Below, in pieces: positions 7,461-14,770 of a stretch of DNA of 64,000 bases; the stretch's first letter is position 1; every line of letters begins with the position of its first letter. The stretch covers positions 1 through 64,000 of the forward strand of contig CAVEOA010000005.1 of assembly GCA_963617205.1 (NCBI GenBank). The letters are read 5' to 3'. The stretch is from UBA11524 sp963617205. GTDB taxonomy: Bacteria > Bacillota > Clostridia > Christensenellales > Aristaeellaceae. The translations under genes and the position numbers were made by a program. The notes under the pieces were generated by a model, which did not search any database, had not been told where the DNA came from, and saw only the letters and a list, made by a program, of their open reading frames with translations.

Positions 7461-7968
7461 TGCGGATGCATTGGTTGCAGCAGTACAGATGGCGTATTTG
7501 TGCGACGATGTCAATGCCATATTCGAAATCATAGCCGGAGCGCCAGAGTTTAGTTTCTTCACGGAATGCAAAGAGAAAAACGTAGATAGAGAAACTGCAC
7601 AGAAACGCTATAAAGAACTCGGCATCTGGCGAGAAACGATAACCGAGGGTGACATACTTGTCCTTGTCATGATGCTCAATGAGGAAATCAGGCGATCGAA
7701 CAAAAACGGAGAAACGTCAGTGAATACGATCTGCTTGAGTAAGAGAATTGATATCAAGAAAAGGCCGAACGGGACTGTCAAGCAGTGTTTTCTGTATATG
7801 AATTCGCATTATTTCACTCAGCGAGAATGTATCTCGCTCTGCGAAGACGGGCATGTACAATTTGCTGAATGGGCATGTCAAGGAAATGTTGCACCCGTCT
7901 TGAGGGCGTTCCTGAGATGGTGTGAATACTTCCGAACGAAGGTGATGCCATTTTGGATGCCATTTTGA
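7447..7968 (+). CDS. Phage accessory protein beginning MRLIDADAL
   Basis: About 173 residues to TGA 7966-7968. Three consecutive ATG codons (7441, 7444, 7447) follow the site AAGAGGAG; 7447 has the best spacing. The N-terminus MRLIDADALV is shared by many small phage and mobile-element proteins of Bacillota. The middle (WRETITEGDILVLVMMLNEE) is helical and acidic, and the C-terminal half is rich in Cys, Phe and aromatic residues. Function unknown. The gene overlaps the next by 16 bp. Confidence 0.65.
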   Translation: MRLIDADALVAAVQMAYLCDDVNAIFEIIAGAPEFSFFTECKEKNVDRETAQKRYKELGIWRETITEGDILVLVMMLNEEIRRSNKNGETSVNTICLSKRIDIKKRPNGTVKQCFLYMNSHYFTQRECISLCEDGHVQFAEWACQGNVAPVLRAFLRWCEYFRTKVMPFWMPF

Positions 7969-8201
7969 AAGAAACAATCGTATTGATGTGTGAAAGAGCC
8001 TTTGCGGACGTGAAGGAAGCAATTTACGGAAGTGCCTCAGTTCCGTTTGAAACGCGAATGAATAAAGCGGAAAACAGTGCGCTCCGATTGAAAGCTGTAT
8101 TGATTGAAGTGACCGAAATGACAGAACATGAATGCACAGAAGCTGTCATGAACATCGTAGCAGGGAAAATTGGATGCCAAGAAATTCTGAAATTTTGTTA
8201 A
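7953..8201 (+). CDS. Small helical phage protein, probable TTG start
   Basis: Eighty-two residues if TTG 7953 is used, which lies at the right distance from GAAGGTGATG inside the previous gene; ATG 7986 is the alternative. It ends at TAA 8199-8201. The sequence is helical with alternating charge (AFADVKEAIYGSASVPFETR) and two Cys near the C-terminus. Function unknown. It is the last gene of the P1 operon before promoter P2. Confidence 0.5.
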   Translation: MDAILKETIVLMCERAFADVKEAIYGSASVPFETRMNKAENSALRLKAVLIEVTEMTEHECTEAVMNIVAGKIGCQEILKFC

Positions 8202-8212
8202 GCGAGAGTATA

Positions 8213-8241
8213 TTGACATTTTTACGAAAGAGGGCTATAAT
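8213..8241 (+). promoter_or_regulatory. Consensus promoter P2
   Basis: TTGACA (8213-8218), 17-bp spacer and TATAAT (8236-8241). Unlike P1, P3, P4 and P5 it lacks the TGTAAACA motif downstream. Confidence 0.87.
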
Positions 8242-8284
8242 ATAAATGTTGAAGGACCAATGAAATGACGGAGGTAAGATAACT

Positions 8285-8623
8285 ATGCCGAGAGTAATGA
8301 TTCAGTACGCTGATAAGACAAATACGTACTGCTGGTTTGAAGATGGTGATGAACCGAAGTTGATCATCGGACGTGAGAATTATACGATCAAAGAAATTGC
8401 TGATACAGGAGCTGTCATGGTAGTGAACAATTCTGCACTGCTGAAACGGTTCAATGAACTTGGTATAAAGGCACGTCCGACGCCAAGGCAGCATGTGATT
8501 TCTGTGTCAGTCAGTGAGAATACAAAGGAACGAATGTCGGCTGCTTCCAAGAAAGTAGGCAAGAACACGTCGCGGATCTTCGAAGAACTTGCTGTCAAAT
8601 GGCTCGACGAAAACGGCTTCTAA
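8285..8623 (+). CDS. Small protein with a ribbon-helix-helix-like C-terminus
   Basis: One hundred and twelve residues from ATG 8285 (site CGGAGGTAAG) to TAA 8621-8623. Residues 1-60 are beta-rich. The C-terminal 40 residues (VISVSVSENTKERMSAASKK then NTSRIFEELAVKWL) follow the strand-helix-helix layout of CopG/Arc-type DNA-binding proteins. It is alone between promoter P2 and a terminator, which suits a small regulator, possibly self-controlling. The DNA-binding role is inference. Confidence 0.62.
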   Translation: MPRVMIQYADKTNTYCWFEDGDEPKLIIGRENYTIKEIADTGAVMVVNNSALLKRFNELGIKARPTPRQHVISVSVSENTKERMSAASKKVGKNTSRIFEELAVKWLDENGF

Positions 8624-8633
8624 CCAACGGACT

Positions 8634-8666
8634 AAAGCCTCGGCACGAAAATGTCGGGGCTTTTTT
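8634..8666 (+). terminator. Rho-independent terminator
   Basis: A 10-bp stem with one G-T pair and one mismatch (AGCCTCGGCA with TGTCGGGGCT) is followed by six T. Confidence 0.83.
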
Positions 8667-8736
8667 CTATGCCATCATCGCTTCGGGAATGTTTCGAATC
8701 CTTCCATAAAATCATAATCAAATTCGCAGTTTTTGC

Positions 8737-8765
8737 TTGACAAATATCATATAATTAATTATAAT
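8737..8765 (+). promoter_or_regulatory. Consensus promoter P3
   Basis: TTGACA (8737-8742), 17-bp spacer and TATAAT (8760-8765). TGTAAACAAAAAC follows at 8771-8783. Confidence 0.9.
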
Positions 8766-8802
8766 AATAGTGTAAACAAAAACAATTTAGGAGGTACGCC
8801 CT

Positions 8803-9057
8803 ATGATTCCAACAATTTCCAACTACACTCTTCACTGCTCTGATTACACCTACACACCCTCCATTACAAATTTTGAAACATTTTCGAGCCTAATCGATGA
8901 TGCTGAAAAATTCTCCCAAATAAATAATGATACCTACTACATCATCGACAACAAAACTGGTGAAATTATGGTAATTTTTGAAAATGGTGTGGAAATTAAA
9001 TCCTCACCATCCTTGGATGAAATTCTTTTACTCCTTGCCAACAATTCCCACAAATAA
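8803..9057 (+). CDS. Small AT-rich phage protein of unknown function
   Basis: Eighty-four residues from ATG 8803 (site TTTAGGAGG) to TAA 9055-9057. It is acidic, rich in Ser, Thr, Asn and Ile, and has a beta-type hairpin DTYYIIDNKTGEIMVIFEN followed by a helical end. Its codons are clearly more AT-rich than those of its neighbours, so it may be a recent arrival in the phage. It is a single-gene unit between P3 and a terminator. No family recognised. Confidence 0.65.
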   Translation: MIPTISNYTLHCSDYTYTPSITNFETFSSLIDDAEKFSQINNDTYYIIDNKTGEIMVIFENGVEIKSSPSLDEILLLLANNSHK

Positions 9058-9064
9058 CAAAAAT

Positions 9065-9095
9065 GGTGGGATGCTTTGCGTCCCACCCACTTTTC
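9065..9095 (+). terminator. Rho-independent terminator
   Basis: GGTGGGA and TCCCACC form a 7-bp stem over a 9-base loop, then CACTTTTCTT. Confidence 0.75.
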
Positions 9096-9123
9096 TTCTG
9101 ATTGATAGGAGGTTGTGCATACG

Positions 9124-9816
9124 ATGTACGCTATTACGCTGATGACTGATGCTAACGTTTCTTCTTTCCACGAATTCATGACGATGCCTGATGTTAAGGC
9201 ATTCCTCGAACTTGTTCCGGAGAGTTGCATTCCTAACACTTTCCAGAGCTTTACAAAGCGTGGCAAGGTGACGAAGCTCCCAACGCCAAAGGTAAAGCGT
9301 CATCCTGATAAAGTTGCTGTGTTTACCGTTACGTACATCAAGGGCAGCGGCGTCCAGATGGTGTGCGAGAACTACATCCTGCCGGACGATGAGCATGTCC
9401 ATGAAAATGCATCAAAGGTGATAAATTTCTACCGCTTTACTGACCGCGAGAATGAAATTGTTAGCATCGAACGTGTTGAGGATGGCAAAGTTCCTGATCG
9501 ATTCGTCCACTCCTACAACAAAAAACTCAACGAGCATGGTGAACGCCTGAATCCGTATGACGTTGAGCAGGTCAAGATGGAACATTGTTACTTCAAGAAA
9601 AACATGGAAAAGCAGCTTGTTCCGTTCATCCACACGGCTGGTGCGTGCCTGTTCAATGCCAGATGCGATTACATTGCAGATTTCGCAAAGAGCAGAGGAA
9701 ACGGTACGTGTGATTGCTACACGCACGATGGAGAATTTGTTGGAACGATGAAAATTACCGAGGCAATGGAATGGCTTGGCGGTTGCGGAGAAGTGATTCC
9801 ATTTCTGGACATTTGA
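9124..9816 (+). CDS. Phage early protein of unknown function
   Basis: About 230 residues from ATG 9124 (site ATAGGAGG) to TGA 9814-9816; a GTG three codons earlier is in frame but too near the site. The sequence mixes beta-strand segments (VAVFTVTYIKGSGVQMVCEN) and charged helices, with Cys residues near the C-terminus (GACLFNARCDYIADF, GTCDCYTHDGEF). The last gives a possible metal site. There is no signal peptide or membrane segment. It forms its own unit between two terminators. No family recognised. Confidence 0.7.
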   Translation: MYAITLMTDANVSSFHEFMTMPDVKAFLELVPESCIPNTFQSFTKRGKVTKLPTPKVKRHPDKVAVFTVTYIKGSGVQMVCENYILPDDEHVHENASKVINFYRFTDRENEIVSIERVEDGKVPDRFVHSYNKKLNEHGERLNPYDVEQVKMEHCYFKKNMEKQLVPFIHTAGACLFNARCDYIADFAKSRGNGTCDCYTHDGEFVGTMKITEAMEWLGGCGEVIPFLDI

Positions 9817-9827
9817 ACGGCTGAAAG

Positions 9828-9868
9828 GACGCTGGTTAATGAAGCTGATTCATAGCCAGCGCCTTTTC
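9828..9868 (+). terminator. Rho-independent terminator
   Basis: GACGCTGGTTAATGAA pairs with TTCATAGCCAGCGCC with small bulges and is followed by TTTTCTCTG. Confidence 0.7.
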
Positions 9869-9913
9869 TCTGTAAAAAAACTCTGAAATACGAGAAATAA
9901 ATAGAATTACAGC

Positions 9914-9942
9914 TTGACAAATATATGATAACATGGTATAAT
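9914..9942 (+). promoter_or_regulatory. Consensus promoter P4
   Basis: TTGACA (9914-9919), 17-bp spacer and TATAAT (9937-9942). TGTAAACAAATAC follows at 9948-9960. Confidence 0.9.
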
Positions 9943-9984
9943 AATAGTGTAAACAAATACAAATCAAAAATAGGGGGTATCATC

Positions 9985-10398
9985 ATGAATCACAACGACA
10001 TCAACCGCAAATTTACAGAGAAGGTCAACGAACTGCTGGGTCAGGGGTATCAAATCTGCCCCGCAACCATGAACAGTACGCAGGGTGAAATCGCCCATGT
10101 CGACGTATACAAGGGCGACGAAGTTATCAGGGTGCTGCTTGAGCGCACCTACGATAACGGCGAGAAGCCGGACGGCATCCGGATTATTGTCGGTCGGAAC
10201 ACCGACCGCGTCAGCACAAAGTTCTTCGAATCATTGAGTAATATTATTTGGAATAACGATTTGGAGATTATCTCCGAAATCGAGTTTTGCAAAATCGAAG
10301 ATAATTATTACACCGATGTGGAAAACGGAAAAGAAATTTATGCAAAACAACGTGCGCTCCGGAGGGCACTGCGCGAATCTGGACATTTGAACGGCTAA
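9985..10398 (+). CDS. Phage early protein of unknown function
   Basis: One hundred and thirty-seven residues from ATG 9985 (site AGGGGGT) to TAA 10396-10398. The N-terminal half reads FTEKVNELLGQGYQICPATM then a set of beta strands ending IRIIVGRNTDRVS, a pattern seen in small phage proteins with an alpha-beta sandwich. The C-terminus is basic and helical. The final codons share a 19-base string with the 3' end of the previous gene (see findings). Function unknown. Confidence 0.68.
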   Translation: MNHNDINRKFTEKVNELLGQGYQICPATMNSTQGEIAHVDVYKGDEVIRVLLERTYDNGEKPDGIRIIVGRNTDRVSTKFFESLSNIIWNNDLEIISEIEFCKIEDNYYTDVENGKEIYAKQRALRRALRESGHLNG

Positions 10399-10413
10399 AA
10401 AGGAAGTTGGTGA

Positions 10414-10866
10414 ATGAAAATGAATCGCTACGAGGAACTCAAAAACCGGTTTCAGAAAGAAATTGACGCTTTCCCCATGAAGTTTGCGTTCAGTCAAGAA
10501 CAGTTCGTCGAGTCTATGCGGGAACTGGGTCTCGACTCGACGGATACAGATAAGATCATTGGCATCCCATGCGGCGGGTTCATTCGCAAGAGCGACAAGC
10601 AAGCGTTCATTGATCTGTTTTGTCGGAAAGAAAAAGCGATGGAAGAAGCCATTGCGGAAGACGTAGACGGATCTGGCTTCGTGTGCGACATGTTCCGGTA
10701 TGAGTTGGCGAATCACGAGTATATCATCACTCATAGCTTGCATGAAACGCTCGACGCACTTTGCTATTCCGAAGAAGAAGTTGCGACAGATCCAAAACTG
10801 GCGAACGGTCTTGCACTTGCACGGAAGCTGTACATGCAGGAAGCTGATGAGAAAGGGTGGGGCTGA
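10414..10866 (+). CDS. Phage early protein, Cys-Gly-Gly motif, unknown function
   Basis: One hundred and fifty residues from ATG 10414 (site AAGGAAG) to TGA 10864-10866. It begins MKMNRYEELKNRFQKEIDAF and carries FAFSQEQFVESM and IIGIPCGGFIRKSDK, which I recognise as a conserved pattern of uncharacterised phage proteins of Clostridia; the C-terminal 60 residues are acidic and helical. It follows the previous gene by 15 bp and is in the P4 unit. No enzymatic motif is evident. Confidence 0.72.
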   Translation: MKMNRYEELKNRFQKEIDAFPMKFAFSQEQFVESMRELGLDSTDTDKIIGIPCGGFIRKSDKQAFIDLFCRKEKAMEEAIAEDVDGSGFVCDMFRYELANHEYIITHSLHETLDALCYSEEEVATDPKLANGLALARKLYMQEADEKGWG

Positions 10867-10954
10867 ACATAAAGCTTGACCGCCAGATCATAGTTATTGC
10901 CGATTTCGTAATGTTGTATCATTTTAACGGAACAAGAAACAGGAGGAAAGCAAA

Positions 10955-11485
10955 ATGACCATAACCAAGGAAAGAACCAAGTGTGTCATCTATTCAAATG
11001 ACATCTGGAGCAACTACAAAGACATGGACGAGCTTAAAGCGAGCGTTGCAGAGCGCGATGGTAGTTTGCGTGAAGATATCACGGACGAAGATGCTTATTC
11101 ATTTGCCTACCTCGAAATCCAATTACGTTGGGAAGACTTTATGGCAGATGTTCGACATGTCGATAAGAAGACAAACGAAAGCTGGCTTGTCTCCTACGAG
11201 CTTGGGCTGTGGAACAGAACCGAGGTCGGAGGACAGATGTTCCGCGACCTTGAATCTGCAATTCGGTCGATTGTTTCTTCTGTTGATACGTTCAGTATCG
11301 AAGAAGACAACTTCGGTAACGTGTTCATGACTGGTTGGCATCACGACGGAATAAATCACTTCATTCTTCGCCGACTGAATGAAAAGGGTGAATACCGCTA
11401 CAACTGCAACGGCTACTCGCCCAGACTGCTAAATAGCGATCTCAGCAGAAACGGTAATCTGCGGAAGTTGCTCGGATGGAGGTGA
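10955..11485 (+). CDS. Phage early protein of unknown function
   Basis: One hundred and seventy-six residues from ATG 10955 (site CAGGAGG) to TGA 11483-11485. Part of the sequence reads ELKASVAERDGSLREDITDE and LRWEDFMADVRHVDKK, and the C-terminal third is beta-rich with aromatic residues (FVMTGWHHDGINHFILRR region). Related proteins of unknown role occur in phages and conjugative elements of gut Bacillota. It is followed within 6 bp by a tiny membrane peptide gene. Confidence 0.7.
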   Translation: MTITKERTKCVIYSNDIWSNYKDMDELKASVAERDGSLREDITDEDAYSFAYLEIQLRWEDFMADVRHVDKKTNESWLVSYELGLWNRTEVGGQMFRDLESAIRSIVSSVDTFSIEEDNFGNVFMTGWHHDGINHFILRRLNEKGEYRYNCNGYSPRLLNSDLSRNGNLRKLLGWR

Positions 11486-11490
11486 AAACA

Positions 11491-11574
11491 ATGGAGCTTT
11501 TCGGAATGTTCATGTTTTTCGGCGTCCTGTTTGTTACCATGCTGATTTACGATGAAAATCACCCGCACCGCTGA
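11491..11574 (+). CDS. 27-residue membrane peptide
   Basis: ATG 11491 (site GGAGGTG) to TGA 11572-11574. The peptide is one hydrophobic helix, LFGMFMFFGVLFVTMLIY, with a short polar tail. Good ribosome site and tight packing between its neighbours support it as a gene. Function unknown. Confidence 0.5.
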   Translation: MELFGMFMFFGVLFVTMLIYDENHPHR

Positions 11575-11592
11575 ATGAAGGAGAAATTGGAA

Positions 11593-12150
11593 ATGAGCCA
11601 CTACATCTGTGCCGTGTTGTCAAAACGCCCTGAAGATGTTGAGAATCTGCTTGCGCCGTATAATGAAACCGATGAACGTTACTTTGATTTTGAGCCGCTG
11701 CCGGAAGCGAACTTCAATCACATGCAAGGCTTGTATCATAAGGATGAGCTTTCCGAAAGCATCTCCTTTGCTGAATGGCTGGAATATAATGGATATGCCA
11801 CAGACGGAGAACAGATTGGCTTTATGGTTAATCTGAATACAAAGTGGGATTACTGGAACGAGCTGAAACCCGAACAGCATCCTCATCTGTATCCCCTAAA
11901 GACTGATGAAAAGCTCAACATAATGAATCACCCGAAGGTAAAGCAAATCGACTTCAGCGCAGACGAAACCGTTCCCTATTGTTTCGTTACGCCAGACGGC
12001 GAATGGCATGAATGGTTTAACATGGATGAGTTTTGTAACCCATCTGCGTGTTATGCGCAGCCGAATATGCAGGCATACAAAGAAGAATGGGAGGAAACAA
12101 AGCAAAGCTATCCCGATGCGTATCTGACCTACGTCGACTGCCATATCTGA
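11593..12150 (+). CDS. Phage early protein of unknown function
   Basis: One hundred and eighty-five residues from ATG 11593 (site AAGGAG at 11578-11583) to TGA 12148-12150. The sequence opens MSHYICAVLSKRPEDVENLL and holds FCFVTPDGEWHEW-type aromatic motifs (VTPDGEWHEWFNMDEF) common to a family of uncharacterised phage and plasmid proteins of Clostridia. It is acidic with no membrane segment. An in-frame ATG at 11575 is too close to the site to be used. Confidence 0.7.
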   Translation: MSHYICAVLSKRPEDVENLLAPYNETDERYFDFEPLPEANFNHMQGLYHKDELSESISFAEWLEYNGYATDGEQIGFMVNLNTKWDYWNELKPEQHPHLYPLKTDEKLNIMNHPKVKQIDFSADETVPYCFVTPDGEWHEWFNMDEFCNPSACYAQPNMQAYKEEWEETKQSYPDAYLTYVDCHI

Positions 12151-12237
12151 ACGGCATAACGGAACGATGAGCGTCCGCTACAGTATGTGAGGGCGCAGCA
12201 ATGCCGTAGCACTTAGACGCGTGAAAGGAATAAGCTT

Positions 12238-12585
12238 ATGACGGCAGAGATTCTCGCAAATGCGAACAGCAAGTATTACATGCACAGCAACGGTGAGAAG
12301 AAGTGGGAAGTCTATACGCTGCACGTAATGCCGAACGGTCGCTGGGGTGTTCATTATCAAACTGTTGACTTGGCAAAGTATGACGTCGCGTCTGGCTCGT
12401 TTCAGAGCGATTATCTTGAATTGTATGGCTACGATTCCATTGCCGAGCTGAAGCGCGTGTATGGGGAGCTATGGTATATGATGGCGGCTCGCTTCGTTGC
12501 TGAAACCGAGCTTTACTACGCAGAAACGGTCTGTGCAGGGACGAGAGATTTTTGCAGTCAAATCATAGAGAATAGGAGAAAATGA
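12238..12585 (+). CDS. Small phage protein of unknown function
   Basis: One hundred and fifteen residues from ATG 12238 (site AAAGGAA) to TGA 12583-12585. The N-terminal half is beta-rich (KYYMHSNGEKKWEVYTLHVM) and the rest helical with many Tyr, Trp and Met. It overlaps or abuts the next gene. No family recognised. Confidence 0.62.
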   Translation: MTAEILANANSKYYMHSNGEKKWEVYTLHVMPNGRWGVHYQTVDLAKYDVASGSFQSDYLELYGYDSIAELKRVYGELWYMMAARFVAETELYYAETVCAGTRDFCSQIIENRRK

Positions 12586-12587
12586 CA

Positions 12588-12908
12588 ATGGTTGAATGCT
12601 ATCATTACGATGACGAAGATCTCGCTACAACGATGAGGTACATTAGAAAAGTTCGCAGCGACGAGAACGGAGCGCTCCTCGATATGCTGAATGAAAGCAT
12701 CAAAGAAGCTGTATCATGTGCATCATCTGTCGTAACGGCAGATGATGTTCTTAAATTGTTTGAAGCGATTGATCGTCGTAAAATCACAGATCCATTCGAT
12801 GCCGCAAGTCACATGTTTGCCATTCTCGTCAACATCGACCTCAACTGCTTTTTTGAGAATTTTTTCTCATTTTTTGATGAAAAAAACGACTCAAAGCACT
12901 GTAGATGA
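12588..12908 (+). CDS. Small helical phage protein
   Basis: About 106 residues from ATG 12588 (site AGGAGA at 12573-12578 favours it over ATG 12582) to TGA 12906-12908. It is acidic and helical (ATTMRYIRKVRSDENGALL) with a Phe-rich C-terminus (CFFENFFSFF). It closes the operon. About 280 AT-rich bases without a gene follow, ending in promoter P5. Function unknown. Confidence 0.6.
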   Translation: MVECYHYDDEDLATTMRYIRKVRSDENGALLDMLNESIKEAVSCASSVVTADDVLKLFEAIDRRKITDPFDAASHMFAILVNIDLNCFFENFFSFFDEKNDSKHCR

Positions 12909-13117
12909 CCGAAAAATGGCGTACAAATCGTCGAAAAATACAAAATCTTGTACTTGCTCTTTTTATATCATAACATATAGTATGCCAAAACGTCGATTCT
13001 AATCGATTTTTCCTTCGATACCCCTACCAATCCTCCACATAATAAATTCTCAATGGTTCTCATCGAGTTCTACAATACGAAAAAAATGAAAATACGAAAA
13101 AACACAATAAATATTGC

Positions 13118-13146
13118 TTGACAAACATAATATATAAAGTTATAAT
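13118..13146 (+). promoter_or_regulatory. Consensus promoter P5
   Basis: TTGACA (13118-13123), 17-bp spacer and TATAAT (13141-13146). TGTAATCAAAAAC follows at 13152-13164, one base off the motif seen at P1 and P3. Confidence 0.9.
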
Positions 13147-13188
13147 ATAAGTGTAATCAAAAACAACAAAAACAGGAGGAAAAACAAA

Positions 13189-13683
13189 ATGGGACGCAGA
13201 AGGTTGATTAGCGACGTTGATATACAGACCTTGTATTCAATGAGAAAAGAAGGTATGAAGAACAGGGAAATTGCTGAAAAGCTTGACTGCTCTGTTCAAA
13301 CAGTTCTGAATCATATCGGACCAATGCCGAAAAAAGCAGAGGATTACACAAAAGAATCGAAGGCGGAAAAAAGCAGAGGATTACACAAAAGAATCGAAGG
13401 CGGAAAAAAGCAGAGGCAGCCTCAGCAGCAGAATAATGCCTCTGTAATTGAACGGTTGACTGCACACGACAGCTATGTGCTTCAGTTTGAATGCACGAAA
13501 GTAACGGCGAATGGAAAGCAGTGTCAGTACACGATTGATACGAAGGCAAAGACGGTCACTGCTCATGACGGAATTCTCGCCGGAACGATGACACGCGAGG
13601 AGCTTGCAATCGTCATTTTAGAACTGAAGGAGTGCATGAATAAGCTTACTTCAGTGCGACATGATAACTGCATGAAAGAATAA
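13189..13683 (+). CDS. HTH protein with a non-triplet tandem repeat in its linker
   Basis: One hundred and sixty-four residues from ATG 13189 (site CAGGAGG) to TAA 13681-13683. Residues 8-45 form a resolvase/Hin-type helix-turn-helix (MRKEGMKNREIAEKLDCSVQ TVLNHI, split here). A 37-bp repeat (13330-13416) fills residues 48-76. Because 37 is not a multiple of three, successive copies are read in different frames. Residues 90-155 form a second domain with two Cys (FECTKVTANGKQCQYTIDTK) and a helical end. The gene lies directly behind promoter P5 and may regulate the module. With one repeat copy fewer, the frame runs into TAA shortly after. Confidence 0.7.
   Translation: MGRRRLISDVDIQTLYSMRKEGMKNREIAEKLDCSVQTVLNHIGPMPKKAEDYTKESKAEKSRGLHKRIEGGKKQRQPQQQNNASVIERLTAHDSYVLQFECTKVTANGKQCQYTIDTKAKTVTAHDGILAGTMTREELAIVILELKECMNKLTSVRHDNCMKE
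13330..13416 (+). repeat. 37-bp tandem repeat, 2.35 copies, inside the HTH gene
   Basis: Two perfect 37-bp copies (13330-13366 and 13367-13403), beginning AAAAAAGCAGAGG, are followed by the first 13 bases of a third. The copies are identical, which suggests recent duplication by slippage. Each copy gained or lost shifts the frame by one. Confidence 0.92.
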
Positions 13684-13703
13684 GCATCAACGAGGTGGAA
13701 ACC

Positions 13704-13850
13704 ATGATTGATGTATTCGGCAACGTCTTGATTTGGCATTCGTCAAAGAGTGTTGACCCGATGAAACGTATGAAGGCTTCAATCAAAAGCCATTCTGAGC
13801 GCGATGGAGTAAGGCAGACTATCGTCACTCGCTGCATTGCGGTGGCATGA
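13704..13850 (+). CDS. Small basic phage protein
   Basis: Forty-eight residues from ATG 13704 (site GAGGTGG) to TGA 13848-13850, whose ATGA overlaps an ATG of the next frame. The sequence is basic (VDPMKRMKASIKSHSERDG) with a hydrophobic N-terminus. Function unknown. Confidence 0.5.
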   Translation: MIDVFGNVLIWHSSKSVDPMKRMKASIKSHSERDGVRQTIVTRCIAVA

Positions 13851-13864
13851 AAGGAGAAATCATT

Positions 13865-14122
13865 ATGAGGAATTACCCGGTGTTGATTACGGAGATGCTT
13901 CAGGTCACTGTCAATGTCAAGGCTGGATGCGCGGTTGAAGCTGTAGCAAGGGTAAAGGAGCGCTGGGGTAGAGGCGACATTCTGCTGGATGCTGACCAGT
14001 TCACAGGCGTGGAAATCAGTGCGGTTGATGACGAGAATATCGTCATGCTGCACCGTGACTGTAACGGAAACGAGCATCTGGAAGGGAGACCTATATGTCA
14101 GGAAGGAAATGAGAAAGAATGA
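13865..14122 (+). CDS. DpnD/PcfM-like protein
   Basis: Eighty-five residues from ATG 13865 (site AAAGGAG) to TGA 14120-14122; an ATG at 13847 overlapping the previous stop is in frame but has no site. The N-terminal 60 residues follow the DpnD/PcfM pattern: a strand with ITEMLQVTVNVKA, a helix AVEAVARVKERW, then GDILLDADQFTGVEI. The family is found on phages and conjugative elements; its biochemical role is not established. The last four bases overlap the next start (ATGA). Confidence 0.75.
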   Translation: MRNYPVLITEMLQVTVNVKAGCAVEAVARVKERWGRGDILLDADQFTGVEISAVDDENIVMLHRDCNGNEHLEGRPICQEGNEKE

Positions 14123-14304
14123 GCAACGAGAAGAAAGACACGCAGCAGCCACTGCTGCGAATGATGTACTTCTTGCCTCGTCAGTCGATGCTGTTCGGTG
14201 AGCCGCATATTTTCGAAACCAGAGATCCTGAAAAGTGGAAAAGAGTAGTTGAGATTGCTAACGAGTATGGTTACAGGGTAGTCAAAATTGAGAGTGTCAA
14301 GTGA
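14119..14304 (+). CDS. Small phage protein
   Basis: Sixty-one residues from ATG 14119, coupled to the previous gene by ATGA, to TGA 14302-14304. It has an amphipathic helix and strand at the C-terminus (WKRVVEIANEYGYRVVKIE). Function unknown. Confidence 0.6.
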   Translation: MSNEKKDTQQPLLRMMYFLPRQSMLFGEPHIFETRDPEKWKRVVEIANEYGYRVVKIESVK

Positions 14305-14344
14305 ATGGCATAACAAACTGGGCAATTGAAAAGAGGGAAAAGAA

Positions 14345-14770
14345 ATGGTCAAAATCCTGAAAGCAGACGAAAGAAAGTACGCATTGCTCCTCACTGTAGA
14401 CGGAAAGGTTGAGTTCGTGACAACTGACAGCGAGTGTGAAAAAATGCTTGAAGTTGCACGGGAGAAGATTGGCTGTGACTTGATTGAGTGCGTGTGTTTC
14501 AACGACAAGCGAGGTGAACGCATCTGCATGATGATTGACGAAAACGGAAAGCTCAAGGAAGAAAAATACATGAACCCAATCGCCAGTTGGCTATATGGCA
14601 CACACCGTCACGGTGATCCGATCGTTGGGAATGCCATGCTCGTTCTCGAAGGCGATGAAAGTCTCGAATATATGAATGGAACAGAAGTTGCACATCTTGC
14701 CAAGGAATGCGAAGACAACCGTGCCAGAGCTTATGAAATCGCTGTAAAGTTTCTCGATGGTGATGCCTGA
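14345..14770 (+). CDS. DUF3846-like phage protein
   Basis: One hundred and forty-one residues from ATG 14345 (site AGAGGG) to TGA 14768-14770. The middle carries the pattern I associate with DUF3846: a Cys-Asn-Asp turn, RICMMIDENGKLKEEKYMNP, an Asn-Pro-Ile-Ala followed by YGTHRHGDPIVGNAMLV. This family occurs on phages and integrated elements; no function is established. It is the last phage gene before the tRNA-Pro junction. Confidence 0.75.
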   Translation: MVKILKADERKYALLLTVDGKVEFVTTDSECEKMLEVAREKIGCDLIECVCFNDKRGERICMMIDENGKLKEEKYMNPIASWLYGTHRHGDPIVGNAMLVLEGDESLEYMNGTEVAHLAKECEDNRARAYEIAVKFLDGDA

